A DNA stretch of 64,000 bases from Fusarium oxysporum f. sp. lycopersici 4287 (GCF_000149955.1 NC_030999.1:1013846-1077845), one strand, 5' to 3'; positions 1-10,075 are shown, counted from the first letter of the stretch. A program made the numbers and translations. Notes: generated by a model not told the origin, from the letters alone.

Positions 1-24
1 GATCTTCGTTCCTCACATCCTTCA

Positions 25-456
25 TCACAGCGGCACATCGCCAGTTCGGCCGGCCGCTTTCATCGTCCATACCTTTTCTTCGATAGCTTGGCGCACTTCT
101 CCGACCTGCGCCTTGTCTCTGTCCTCCTCGCTGACTCGTGACGTGTCTGTGGTACAGAACAGTGTATCGTGAAGGAGGACGGTGCCGTTTGCATAGAAGA
201 GAAGGCGCAGATGTTGCTCGGCAGACTTGTAGGTGGGGTGCGGGCTACATCTGCATACGATGGCTGTGGACTCGGCTGGACATTGCTGGGGAGACTGTCG
301 GCCATCATGTTTAGCTAGCACTTCACCAGCTGTACCTCCTCCTTCGCCAGTAGTATCGCCTCTTTGGCCTATCTCGTATCTTCTTTGACTTGTTTCATCT
401 CCTCGCGCAGCTACTCTAGTTCTTTCGTCGTCGGTGAAGCACGTCCCACTGGACAT
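25..456 (-). CDS. hypothetical protein, weakly supported
   Basis: A reading frame without stops runs on the minus strand. The first ATG in frame is at 456 and gives about 143 residues; the frame stays open upstream to about 549 without another ATG, so the real gene could start earlier or be a 3' fragment. The predicted protein is polar, with an Arg/Gly/Glu-rich first third and a Cys-containing middle (residues CRCSPHP). I recognise no domain. The DNA just upstream (500-569) is repeated at 53322-53392, which suggests duplicated or repeat-derived sequence. It may be a relic rather than a working gene. Confidence 0.25.
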   Translation of the reverse strand: MSSGTCFTDDERTRVAARGDETSQRRYEIGQRGDTTGEGGGTAGEVLAKHDGRQSPQQCPAESTAIVCRCSPHPTYKSAEQHLRLLFYANGTVLLHDTLFCTTDTSRVSEEDRDKAQVGEVRQAIEEKVWTMKAAGRTGDVPL

Positions 457-499
457 CAATACAGCTGATCTCAGCAGAGCTTCCCTCCAGTAGCGTCTC

Positions 500-569
500 C
501 CATCTAGTTCATCCAGCACATCATCGGCACAAAGGTGCACTATTCTCAAGAGGCCATCCCGTCAGCGGG
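500..569. repeat. dispersed 70-bp repeat, copy 1
   Basis: This stretch is about 85 percent identical by eye to 53322-53392, in the same orientation. Shared words include ATCATCGGCACAAAGG and CCCGTCAGCGGG. Nothing in it identifies an element type; it could be the shared edge of an old duplication. Confidence 0.6.
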
Positions 570-964
570 AACATATCCCTCTCCAGCCTAGAATTCTCTT
601 GCACAAATAGATCAAGTAGCTTTCCATGCCCAAAGCCAGGAGAACCATGATCCCCAAGATCGCCAGTACTGTAGCTGCAACCCTAGGACCGTGCTTCCTT
701 GAGGAAACCCCTCTAGGGGAAAAACCCAAGGCGGCTAGAACGCTGCTCTGTGGGCGAGGCAGTCGACCCGTTCCACAGTCTCTAGGTAAGCTCTGTGCCG
801 TTTCGACCCAGCGGTTTGGTCTAGTGGTCTTAGCGTGTCGAAGCGAGCGTCAGGGAGACGCAAATGGTCTGTGTTGGGCGGGGCATCTTTTATCCTCGCC
901 CCATACTCATACATTTCAAGCCTGAGCTCCACACGGAGATCTCTCCTTTTCCACACATTCAGGC

Positions 965-1777
965 ATGGCTCTGAACAGAACCCAAGAGCGAGGCGACGCT
1001 CTTTTGCGTTGCTTGAAACAGTTCGTCAGCCGCTGTCCTTACTGAGGTGCTCCCTAAATGCTCACAGACTGTTTGACGACGGCACATACTCAGATTTGAC
1101 GATTGTATGCGGCGATAATCATCACAAAGTGCACAAAGCCATCGTTTGCCCACGCTCCGAATTCTTCGCCAGCGCCTGCAATGGCCCGTTCCAGGTATGA
1201 CTATTACACGAGGCTGTGGCAATGCTAATCTCAAATGCAATATTAGGAGGGCGAGTCTAGCGTCATCCATCTCCCCGAAGACGATCCCTTCGCGGTAAAG
1301 GCGATGCTCCACTACCTTTATCATCTAGACTATCCTTTCATGGCCGTGCCAGTCGTAGATGCGGACGAAGCTGCTATGTCGCAACCCTTTACGTTTCGCT
1401 GCGCATATCAACCCAACGAATTTACACAAACAGATCCTGCAACAGGTCCTGGCCGCGCGCCGCTTTCCAAGAAGGCAAAGAAGAAGACGAAGGAGTCAAG
1501 GTGCGCTCAACCGTGCTCACAAAGGCCTGAATCCGTGCCACCGACTCCAAATCTCTGCCTATATGCCAAGGTCTATGCGTTAGGAGAGAAGTTTGGCATC
1601 AAGGACCTCAAAGGATTGGCCCTCGATAAATTCCACGCCGAAGCTGAGCATTATTGGCAGAGTGATGATTTCCTGCACGCTATCCAAGAGGTCTACAACT
1701 CAACAATAGATGAGGATCGCCTCCTGCGGGATATCGTAGTGGAGGTCGTTAATGCGCATCTAGAACTTTTAGATTAG
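965..1777 (+). CDS. BTB/POZ domain protein, three exons
   Basis: BTB/POZ domains mediate dimerisation and often recruit substrates to Cul3 ubiquitin ligases or act in transcription. My model joins 965-1020, 1068-1194 and 1247-1777 (237 residues). Intron 1 (47 nt, GTTCGT..CACAG) restores a typical BTB opening, KQLFDDGTYSDLTIVCG. Intron 2 (52 nt, GTATGA..TTAG, branch GCTAAT) keeps phase 0. Without intron 1 the frame has only a GTG start, so ATG 965 is preferred. Visible hallmarks are the DGTYSDL strand, VHKAIVCPRSEFF, and a C-terminal helical part, LYAKVYALGEKFGIKDLKGLA, as in many fungal BTB proteins. A Lys-rich insert (SKKAKKKTKESR) splits the domain and could be a nuclear signal. Client and pathway are unknown. 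Confidence 0.75.
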
Positions 1778-1989
1778 TCAAGATGGCAAGAGTCAATTAA
1801 GGATATTGGTCTTTGTTTCGATCTACTGATGCGTTCCCGTTGCAGGCGACCTGACAGTGGTGTATTCAGGAAGCTGTTTTTGGCTCCCTGGCGATAATGC
1901 TGGCCAGCAATCTGCTTCTTGTTTTAGGGTAGATGCACGCCACGCCAGAGGAGTGCCTCTATGACAAGCCTCAGTGAAGGGGGCCAATG

Positions 1990-2400
1990 GGCGTTAGAGC
2001 ACTTGCACCTTCTGCTCCAAAACAACATGCTCTTTGTAAAGTCTAGGGTGGGGTCACTAGTGTACATAACTCTACTTCCTAAGCAGACGTGTTGTAGGCA
2101 ATTTCTGGCTGAGCAAATGAAGTACTTAGAAGTACCGCTTCTGCCTGGAGGCTTTGGGCGCAAATCTGTAGAAGTGGAGATAACCTGACAGTGCGAGTCG
2201 TAAGTACTGCCGCTAAATCCTGTCAAGTGCACAGCCAGCCACCTCGGAATGCATCTACAAGTGACTTCTGAGAGGTATTGAGGAAGAAGACCAAGCATGC
2301 CTGGTCTTATCAAGCGTGTCATGAATTATCTGGCAGGCGCGCGACGCGTATTGCTGTTACTGTCAAATGGGTGTACATACTATCCAGCACCACGTTTTAG
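1990..2400. repeat. degenerate non-autonomous element, copy 1
   Basis: The left part (about 1994-2212) matches 18700-18940 in direct orientation, including GAGCACTTGCACCTTC and AATGAAGTACTTAGAAGTACC. The right part (about 2225-2400) matches 6383-6570 in inverted orientation. Both matches are diverged. The copy at 18694-19091 has inverted ends and TA flanks, so this family is probably a non-autonomous DNA transposon. Short reading frames here have no coding character. Confidence 0.6.
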
Positions 2401-2678
2401 CTTCTTAGACGTTGTTGCAGATAACATAACATATTGTATGGGCGGCCCACCAGCCTCTTTATCTGGTTGTTGTTGCCCTTCTGCCTTGCACACACCGTGA
2501 GCCATGCTTACGTGTGATCGCTGCAGGTAAATTTGCTGGTGTATAAAACCCTTTGAGTACCCGCAGCCCCTGGCTCTCACACATCAATAATTCGGTCTCC
2601 CACATACCGCCAAGTCAGGCCTCTGCAGACGCATTCTTCAACACTCTTCAAAGACACGCTTCGGGACCAAGAGTCAGG

Positions 2679-3599
2679 ATGGGTTACCGGTCGCCACTAT
2701 CACGGCTACCAGAGTCAGCCTCGGGTCTCACTAAACAAGAATACAAAATCACATCTGCAGACGGGATCGAGGTTTCCCTCTGGAGAATCGCCACCTGCAG
2801 CGCCGGTGAAAACTCTACGCGGCAGCCGGCCATGATTTATGTCCATGGCGGTGCATTCATTTTCAGAAACATTGACATGAAAACCGTCATCCTGGACAAG
2901 TTCAACAACAGCCTCGTCAGCAGACTGGGACTAGATCCGCTGCACGAGGCCGGCTGCGTCCTTCTCTACGTATCCTACCGCATCGCGACTGAGAAGCCGT
3001 TCCCCGCACCGGCCGAGGATGTGTATGCGGCCTACAAATATACCCTGACGCACGCAGCCGAGCTAGGTATCCTCGAAGACAAGATATGCATCATGGGCGT
3101 TAGCGCCGGCGCGAACCTCGCGTGGGTAGCTACCCACATGGCGCTGGACCGTGGCTTGTCTGGGTCGTGCGGCCTTATGGCCATCTACCCGATGCTTGAC
3201 CCGGACACGACGTGGAACAAGCACGAGGGCGAGACGCGACAAGACGAGAAAGATACGCTGCGTCGCGGCTGGGACAGGTACCTTTCCCGGCTTCACGGGC
3301 TCCCCGCGGAGCAGCAAAAGTACGCTAGGCTGCTGCTGCTGTCGACTAAGGATCTCGACCGCCTTCCGCCCACACACGTCGACGTAGGGAGCCACGACTA
3401 TTTCAAGGAGGAAGTGCTCCGGGCGATGGACATGCTGAGGGATGCCAATATCAATCTTACCGCAAAGGTCCTAGAGGGTATGCCGCATAATTTCGAGTCT
3501 GGACTCTACAAACTAGAACCCAGAAACGAGGTGTTGCAGAAGACATGGGATTCCAGGCGCTTGTTTCTTCAGAAAATATTTGGCCTGCGAGGTTTGTAG
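2679..3599 (+). CDS. alpha/beta-hydrolase, HSL/esterase-like (Abhydrolase_3)
   Basis: Predicted carboxylic-ester hydrolase of 306 residues from ATG 2679. Family signs in order are YVHGGAFIF (residues 55-62, oxyanion-hole HGG motif, one Gly short of the usual HGGG), GVSAGANLAW with the nucleophile Ser142, DVGSHDYFKEE with likely catalytic Asp240, and GMPHNF with His270. Substrate and compartment cannot be read; no signal peptide is seen from this start. The frame is open upstream to 2553 with family-like residues (ADAFFNTL) but no ATG. A 23-nt exon from ATG 2504 spliced over a 40-nt intron (2527-2566) would join in frame, but the intron is unusually short. A TATA-like GTATAAAA lies at 2541. 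The repeat at 1990-2400 sits just upstream and may have displaced the original 5' end. Confidence 0.8.
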   Translation: MGYRSPLSRLPESASGLTKQEYKITSADGIEVSLWRIATCSAGENSTRQPAMIYVHGGAFIFRNIDMKTVILDKFNNSLVSRLGLDPLHEAGCVLLYVSYRIATEKPFPAPAEDVYAAYKYTLTHAAELGILEDKICIMGVSAGANLAWVATHMALDRGLSGSCGLMAIYPMLDPDTTWNKHEGETRQDEKDTLRRGWDRYLSRLHGLPAEQQKYARLLLLSTKDLDRLPPTHVDVGSHDYFKEEVLRAMDMLRDANINLTAKVLEGMPHNFESGLYKLEPRNEVLQKTWDSRRLFLQKIFGLRGL

Positions 3600-3819
3600 G
3601 AGGCGTTGTGACAGGTATAGCTTGGATGAGGTAATTAACGTCTGTCACCGAAAACCCAATATCGTGGATCAATTAATCAGTTAACATAACTAACACTACA
3701 TTTTTGTATTACAGCAGCCCAGTGATGGGGTGTATAGTGACCGACCGGAGGGAGTTCGTTACGCTTTATGCGTTTTAGATGCTGTGATACAGTATCTCGG
3801 GAAGTGTTGCCTATATGGC

Positions 3820-4059
3820 ATGGATGCTGGCGAACGGGTGAGCGACGATAACTGGAGAGAGGCTCCAGTCCTTGATTTGGCGTATATTTTGAGGCGACGG
3901 GAGGAGCTTATCAGCGGGGCTGGCATGACAGCGGCGAAGTTGCAGCCGTATCGGTTGTTTCGGCGTATACCGACAGTGTCGTTTATAAATGTGTATAGTG
4001 TGTGGCCTGGACCGCATAGCGAAAGCTATTGGTATGATTATCATGATTTTAGGTCTTAG
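3820..4059 (+). CDS. short hypothetical ORF
   Basis: An ORF of 79 residues from ATG 3820; the frame is open upstream to 3730 without an ATG. It is rich in Arg, Tyr and Trp near its end and matches no family I know. It lies directly upstream of the hairpin-rich segment and could be part of the same unidentified element. Confidence 0.2.
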   Translation: MDAGERVSDDNWREAPVLDLAYILRRREELISGAGMTAAKLQPYRLFRRIPTVSFINVYSVWPGPHSESYWYDYHDFRS

Positions 4060-5100
4060 TTAATTTTGCTGTGCATTATTCCCAAAGTGAGTTGGGAATA
4101 GCGTCATTTGTAGTTTGTGTAAAGTTCTTTGTAGTTAGTAGATTTATTCGCGCAAAAGTGTACGAGCGAACAGTAAGTAGAGAGTTTAGTAAAAGTGAGC
4201 GAGTAGAGCAGAGTAGTGCGAGCATGTGTAACTGATGTTGAAATTATTTCAAATGAACTTGTAGTAAACACCAACGAACCGAAGGTGAGTTGGGTAAAGT
4301 GAGGTTGGGAATAACCTCATCCACGTAGGCTGTACCCAGACAAGTGGTAATAAACTAGTCAGGGAATAGTTTAAACCCCGTAGCGATGGTCAGGATTCTG
4401 AACAGAGCCGAAGGCGATATTACGGAACGGAGTGACATGCGAAAGGAAGGGACCGGAGGGACCTGACTTGAGTTACTATGAGATGGGACACTCATAGAAA
4501 AGTTCTTATCTTTTCTGCAAAATGGCTTATCATTTTGAAAAAAAGGTACTTCCGAATTATATGAGGAATGTATGACACTGTGAAGTAGTGTCCCAGCTCG
4601 TCACATCGAAAATTGAAAATTTTTGATAAGGAGGTACTTGTGCCTCCGAGCGCAGCAAGAGAGAAGTCCCCCTTTAACGGCGAAGCCGTTTCTTAATATT
4701 GGTCAAGGGGGACGATGGGACATGGGACAGGCTGACAACTTGTTGTCGCCCATGTCAGTCCAATTAACGAATGAGGAACGAATGAGAGTATATAGGCGAC
4801 GAGGCTGACCGAGGAGTGTTGTTTTTAATGGACGAGAGCGAGGGACGAGTGGAGTCCAGTACTATGTTAAGAGGGCGAAATGAGGGACGAATGAAAGCCC
4901 CGTTGTTGGTGTGAGTCAGAGAGGAACGATCTGACTGAAGCGGGAGCGCTGAGGTATACTTCTTGTCATTGATTGGTCTTATTGCTCCCTTACATTGTAT
5001 AAATCATTGATTCGCGTCAGGGGCTTGGAATGCGGGGTTACGAGTTTTACCTGACCTCACCGCCCTGGTGAGTAAGGACATAAAGGTGTTATCGCAGTCA
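4060..5100. other. gene-free, hairpin-rich and purine-repeat segment
   Basis: No convincing gene. Between 4476 and 4756 a run of perfect or nearly perfect hairpins can be read: 4476-4497 (7 bp), 4518-4537 (7 bp), 4574-4592 (6 bp), 4630-4647 (7 bp with one G-T), 4666-4713 (9-bp outer stem GTCCCCCTT/AAGGGGGAC enclosing a 6-bp hairpin at 4676-4690), and 4719-4756 (8-bp outer stem enclosing a 6-bp hairpin at 4734-4747). From about 4766 to 4940 a purine-rich word recurs (AACGAATGAGG twice in tandem, then GAGGGACGAGTGG and GAGGGACGAATGA). A TATA-like GTATAAATC lies near 4998. It could be a structured RNA gene, a retroelement LTR, or an element terminus. Confidence 0.5.
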
Positions 5101-5102
5101 AC

Positions 5103-5156
5103 ATGCAGTGTACCAAACCCGCCATATCTACATCAACTTCCCGCCCAGAATCATGA
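5103..5156 (+). promoter_or_regulatory. upstream ORF overlapping the Cdc48-N start
   Basis: ATG 5103 opens a 17-codon frame that stops with TGA at 5154-5156, overlapping the ATG at 5153 as ATGA. If both lie on the mRNA, scanning ribosomes would meet this frame first, so it could lower or regulate translation of the next gene. The transcript start is unknown. Confidence 0.35.
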
Positions 5157-5761
5157 CTCTTACCACGAAGAGTGTTGAATTTAGTGGGAGACTCAAGATT
5201 GCCTACCTTCACGATAATGAGGACGGTGTACTCACTTTATCGAATGACACCGCTTGCGCGTTCGAGCTGAAGGAAGGCGATTTCGTTCTTGCGGAAGGCC
5301 GTGAAACTCACCGCACTATTCTCAAAGTACGCTTAGATGGGGGCAAGACTAATAATGAGCTTTCCGCCTATATCAGTAGGAGTTCATGCAGAACCCTTGG
5401 TGCCAGAGCTGGTGATGAAATTAGCTTGTCATCGGTAAGAGGTGTTAAAGAGGTGCGTCTATGCATAAAGAAACATTCTTCGATATTGATGGACATCCAG
5501 ATCGACAAAATAGCCGTATGCGCACTTGATACAGATGTAAAAAATGTATCATCGGATCAGAGCATGTTCAACATTCTTGCGCCATATTTGTCGAAACGAT
5601 CTAATATTTGCACTGGAGAGCGGTTCATCGTCTTCCATACTGTTCCGTCGATTCGCTTCATGGTCAAAGAAATTGAAATCGAGGGAGCCCCTGCGGAATA
5701 CGGAATCATCACTGCGGAAACGTCTATTCATTGCGGTAGAGCATACACAGAGACTGCCTAG
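5153..5761 (+). CDS. free-standing Cdc48/p97 N-terminal domain protein
   Basis: The protein aligns along its whole length with the N domain of the AAA+ ATPase Cdc48/p97, the part that binds UBX, SHP and VIM-type cofactors, but no AAA module follows. From ATG 5153 it has 202 residues unspliced. Residues about 38-100 form the double-psi barrel (FELKEGDFVLAEG, ISRSSCRTLGARAGDEISL). Residues about 118-195 form the second barrel (DKIAVCALD, FNILAPYL, EYGIITAETSIHC, the last close to the Cdc48 pattern PEYGIVA..T.IHC). A 16-residue insert relative to Cdc48 coincides with a likely 48-nt intron at 5453-5500 (GTGCGT..ATCCAG), giving 186 residues when spliced. The 3' flank to about 6380 shows no ATPase remnant. 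By family logic it could compete with Cdc48 for cofactors; that is inference. It could also be a truncated Cdc48 copy. Confidence 0.7.
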   Translation: MTLTTKSVEFSGRLKIAYLHDNEDGVLTLSNDTACAFELKEGDFVLAEGRETHRTILKVRLDGGKTNNELSAYISRSSCRTLGARAGDEISLSSVRGVKEVRLCIKKHSSILMDIQIDKIAVCALDTDVKNVSSDQSMFNILAPYLSKRSNICTGERFIVFHTVPSIRFMVKEIEIEGAPAEYGIITAETSIHCGRAYTETA

Positions 5762-6382
5762 ATTAGAACTGTAGCGCCGGAAGTCTATCTGACGAACTCC
5801 TTCTGGCAAACGTACTCGATAGAAAAGAAGGATTTTGGCCGACTAAGGATGGTATCCTGTAAGCGCTACGGTTCCATATTCGTGAGCAGGCAGTGTCACA
5901 GAGCCACATATAGTTGATCGAGCTACTGTACATCACCACCAAAGTGGCCTCCTCTCGGGGCTCGAGACTCGAACGACTTGATGACGGTGAGTCGATGGAC
6001 AGGAGGCGCGACAGTTAGCCAAGATAGCCGCCAAACCTCCTGCTTCTAGCACCAAAACCGCCAACTGGCGGTTAGAGTATTGGATCACCCACCAATCGCA
6101 TAAGTCATCTAGGCGCCCGTCTCTTCACCGCATGGAAAGAGGTCACAGCCAGCAGCAGTAGCGTTTATTACGCCCGGGAAAACGGATGTCATAGGGCCTA
6201 TGGTCACGTCAAACTATTCACGCGTCCCCTGCTTTTAATCCGTTGAGGTCACAGCCAACGCGTAACTTTCATCCGCAAGCAACGTCCAATAAGCTGAAAC
6301 GTCTCTAGCTAGGGTTCGCCGACATGACGTACTTGTAATGGGAGAGATGGGCAGGTGCCAGGTGCGTTTGTGCTATAAACAA
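5762..6382. other. no gene seen
   Basis: No reading frame of coding character on either strand and no clear repeat structure. Confidence 0.5.
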
Positions 6383-6570
6383 CGTGGTACTGGATAGTAT
6401 GTACACCCATATGGCAGTAACAGCAACACGCGTCGCGTGCAATTCATGACGCGCTCCATAAGACCAGACATGCTCGGTCTACTTCCTAAACACCTCTCAG
6501 AAGTCACTTGTGCTGCTTCGCAGAGGTTGCCGCACTGGCATTAGGCATTCCGGGGTGGCTGGCTGTGCTG
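6383..6570. repeat. degenerate non-autonomous element, copy 2 (inverted)
   Basis: Reverse complement of about 2225-2400, diverged. Shared words include the GTACACCCAT segment, GCAACACGCGTCGCG against CGCGACGCGTATTGC, and CTCAGAAGTCACTTGT. See the entry at 1990-2400. Confidence 0.6.
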
Positions 6571-6976
6571 CACCACAGTGGAGTTGCCGACGAACCCTGA
6601 TTAACACATTGCCCCTGTCATTCAATCTGCCGCCCGCTACAGTTCACAGCAATATGGGAAGGGGCAATGGTGAGCCGGGCTCGGTGCGACAACTATGAGG
6701 CATTGCCAGAGCCACTAATACATTTGGTCATTGGAAATTTTCAATCACGTGAGAGATAGCAAGCACTATGCGCTGTAGCCGCCCTGAATGATGTAACAAA
6801 TGTGTCGGCTTCCTGTGACACCATTGGCGTCTTGGCGAGTCAGCATTTGTTGGACCCACACACGAGAGAAGGGATAAGATGCAAACCAGTCTCTTTTCTT
6901 CAGGGCCATTGCTGTTCTATACATAGTGCACACCACAGGGAGTTATTGTGAGGAGCCCATTCACCCACCAATCATC

Positions 6977-6984
6977 CTCGGCGC
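6977..6984. repeat. 8-bp target site duplication, left (hAT 1)
   Basis: CTCGGCGC, repeated exactly at 10076-10083 on the other side of the hAT element. Eight bp is the expected hAT target duplication length. Confidence 0.9.
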
Positions 6985-9900
6985 CAGCGCTGCCCTCAAA
7001 TCAAACAAATCAAATCCGGGGTCATATTTGAGATATTTGATAACTCTCAAGACTGGATTTGTTGTTTGAAATATTTATTCAAATATTTCAAATATTTCAA
7101 ATCTGACTCTCTATGCTTCCATGCTAACATCTCCAATCTCCCATTGGACCTCCTCCCCCCACCTATTGTCGCCCCTAGCTTCACCGCACCATGTCTGACC
7201 CAGTTCTTAAGGCATTGTAACTTCTCCAGCGTTTCCGTCGTCATCGAAAGCCTCTGCGTCGTCAGCGTTAGCTTGGCTAGGCTGAACGACCTCTCGCAAT
7301 CAGTCGCCATCGCCGGTATCGCGAGTATATCGAGAGCCAATTGGCTGATCATCGGGAATTGTCCCTGGTGAGCCATCCACCACTCGATTGGATCCTCAGT
7401 CTCTTGCGGCTCTAGCCGCAGATACCGCTCAAGCTCGCTTCCCATCACCGTGGTCTTCGCTGTCCTGCTTTTAATCCATTGCTTGAACACGCTAACTTCA
7501 GTTGTCGTCCTTGGTACGCTTAAGGATGTCGATGTGTCCATGATCATCTTCTGCTGCTCATCCACCGGCCGGTTGCAGTGGTACCAACGGTCCAAGTAGT
7601 CAGACAGTCCAATTTTGGCATCCCTCACCCACACAAGCTGCTCTTCCGACGCCCAGTTCACCTCCAGATAGTTCATGCCGAGTGATGGGTGGAGGATGAT
7701 GGATGCAGCGAACAACGGTGAGTCTCCAAGCTTGGTGTAGTACTCGTTTAGTTTCTGCCAGGCAGTCATGATGGACAGTCTTAAATAGTGTCGGTGATCC
7801 TTTCCCATGTCATCGATTCCTAATGATCCTGATGGCTTGCCTGATCCATCATCGCATTGTCTCGAGCCACGATCTGACAAGGGGCCTTGCCTGGACTTTC
7901 GCGGATGGATATCCGTCTCGCAATCCCTAAATCGAGCAGGAAGCTGCCGGTTACGGTCTGGTCGCCCTCGAGCCTGCTCGGCCTGCGAGTTGGTGTCCTG
8001 TCCCCCTGCCTCGTCTGGAACGGCATGATGGAACAGCTTCCGATCCTCTAGGTGTTCCAGCAAGTACTCCATACCCGTCATCACTTCCCAGAGCCGTCCG
8101 TTACCTCCTTCGCTGCCCCAGCCCTGCGTTCTCATAGTCTGTAGATAGAATGGCTCAAGAATAAGTTTGATTTCTGCCAACAGTCTCCAGTCATCTCCCT
8201 TCAGCATGTCGGCCTCCGGTAGCCATTTCTCCACTTCTGGGTGGACCAAGAACGCCCTGATGTCTCCCTGCTTGACGAGCGCTCGAGAGATCATGAGGTA
8301 AGTGGAGTTCCATCTCGTATCGTTATTCATTACGACCTCTAGCTCTGCCGTCGACTCACTCGCCAAGAGGTATTCTTGTGCTTCGTCGTTCTCGCGTGAG
8401 ATCCTTTTGAAGAGCTCACACCTCTGAGGGGAAGATCTGATGAATTTGACAACATTGTGGAGCTTTCCCACCGGCCCTTTCTTTCTCCAGTGTCGTAGGT
8501 CATCCTCGCGCCGGCCGAGAAGATCAAATACCTGCGATTCGGCCTCGAAAGACTCGAAATCTTCGCCGTAGAGAAAGGCGCGAGCAACCAGGTTCAGGAT
8601 ATGCCCATAACAGCGCATACGTCTGGCCCGAACGTCCGCCAGACTCATCTCTGCGTCGAGATCTCCGTAAAAGTTCACGAGACAGCTGTCGTTTGAAGAT
8701 GCGTTGTCCGAGATCACGGTTCCGACTCGGTCCTCTATCTTCCATTCTCGCACAACTTGCCCGAGCGTCACCGCAAGACTTTCTCCGCTATGACACCCTA
8801 GCTGGCGACGGAGTGCCAATAGGCGCGACTGGTGCTTGCCCTGGCGGTCAAGAAAATGAGCTGTGACTGCCATAACAGCATGCCGATTAGGCGATGTCCA
8901 CAGGTCGAACCCCAGATGGATTTTAGTAAGGGCATCTGAGAGCTCCTGCTTGATCTCATCTTTCTTAGACTTGTACGTGTCATCCAGCAAACGGCCCATC
9001 GATTGCCGGCTCCATGGTATCTGGTCAGCTAGGTGAGGGTCAAGCTGCCAAGCGAGCTGCTGAAAGAATGTATCGCTGAAGAAGGAAAAAGGAACATTGG
9101 TGTTGATCAGAAGTCCCAGGCTCAGTTCTCGGATCATCTTGACTCTAGCACGCGGCACGGCGCTGTACTGCAAGCGTCGTCGCTTGGGCCGTTCAGATTC
9201 ATCGGTTGACAGATCTGGATCAGCTGCTTGACTGCTCTCGAAAATCCTGTGAGACCTGGCGTTGGTCAATAGTGCTCAAGCTCGCGACGTCACATTCACA
9301 TTCACATACTTGCGGAGATGGTCCGCTGCCGAACTCGTAGCAGCAGCGGCGAAGAACTCAGGCTGACCCTTCGCGTCACACAAACGACAGGCCCAGTAAG
9401 GACTCAAAGGACTATCGTTAGTGTCGATCTCAACAAGAAAAAATCCATGGCGCTTGATCCAGCTCTTCCGGCCCTTCGAGCCCTTCCGGGACAAGGACTC
9501 TTCCAAAACATATCGTTTGTTCCTCCACACTGCTCGCGGAAGATCTGCAACAGTAGGGTGGTCTGGCAATGCCGACTGCGTCGTCAGCTCGAATTGACTC
9601 GCCAAATTCCTCGGTGGTCGAAGAAAAGAAAAGGCAGAGGGTGGAGGCGAAGGAAGCATGATGTCGTCGGATTCCATCGGGTTAGGCGTCGACTCGTGGG
9701 AGGAATGGTACGCGTTGAAAGGTAAACAAACTAGCACTGACGCGACTTGATGTCGCTAGGACGGGACGTAAAAGTTAAGGAGCTACTTTCTCCCCCACCA
9801 GCCTGACCGTGGTACTGGGGTAGCTCACTAATGGAAGGCTTGATGGATGACTTTGATTGGCTGGGGTCGCTCACCAGCCAGGTTCCGGGTAAGCTGTGAA

Positions 9901-10075
9901 AGCGCGGTCAACGGTCTGGCAGCATGGACGCTGGATGGCATATTGTGTATCAAATATATCAAATGTTATTTCAAATCGAGGATTTTGTATTTGTTTGATT
10001 GAAATAAAATTTTGGCATATTTGATTGATTTGTTTGGCAATTTGTTTGATTGGATTTGATCTGGGGGCTGCGCTG
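6985..10075 (-). mobile_element. complete hAT transposon 1
   Basis: 3091 bp. The ends are inverted repeats starting CAGCGCTGCCC on the left and CAGCGCAGCCC on the right (reverse complement), with weaker similarity through about 32 bp (ATCAAA-rich). It is flanked by a perfect 8-bp duplication (CTCGGCGC). Subterminal DNA is packed with short AAATATTTCAAATATT and TTTGATT-like words, typical of transposase-binding subterminal repeats. It carries one open transposase gene on the minus strand. The exact duplication and open gene point to a fairly recent insertion that may still be autonomous. Confidence 0.92.
7047..9677 (-). CDS. hAT-family transposase (element 1)
   Basis: Cut-and-paste transposase. 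Two exons on the minus strand: 9677-9310 and 9255-7047, joined over a 54-nt intron (9256-9309, GTATGT..GCCAG). An alternative acceptor 9 nt further on also keeps frame. The spliced product has 858 residues. The N-terminal exon holds a BED-type zinc finger (RKSWIKRHGFF, then CRLC..DHLRK). The second exon has the RNase H-like core: FDLWTSPNRHAVMAVTAHF with the first Asp, VGTVISDNASSND with the second Asp, and TRWNSTYLM. The C-terminus has the hAT dimerisation motif (WWMAHQGQFPMISQLALDILAIPA, then CERSFSLAKLTLTTQR). No internal stop is seen. ATG 9677 is the first in-frame ATG of exon 1. Confidence 0.9.

Noticed and set aside
811..880. tRNA-like box A (TGGTCTAGTGG) near 816-826
   Set aside because: No box B (GGTTCGA) at the right distance and no cloverleaf can be folded; at most a tRNA-derived scrap.
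835..1200. BTB gene read as one exon from GTG 835
   Set aside because: GTG is not a normal start in fungi, and splicing 1021-1067 from ATG 965 gives a typical BTB opening.
7066..9725. Plus-strand frames opposite the hAT 1 transposase
   Set aside because: Antisense shadows of a clear transposase.
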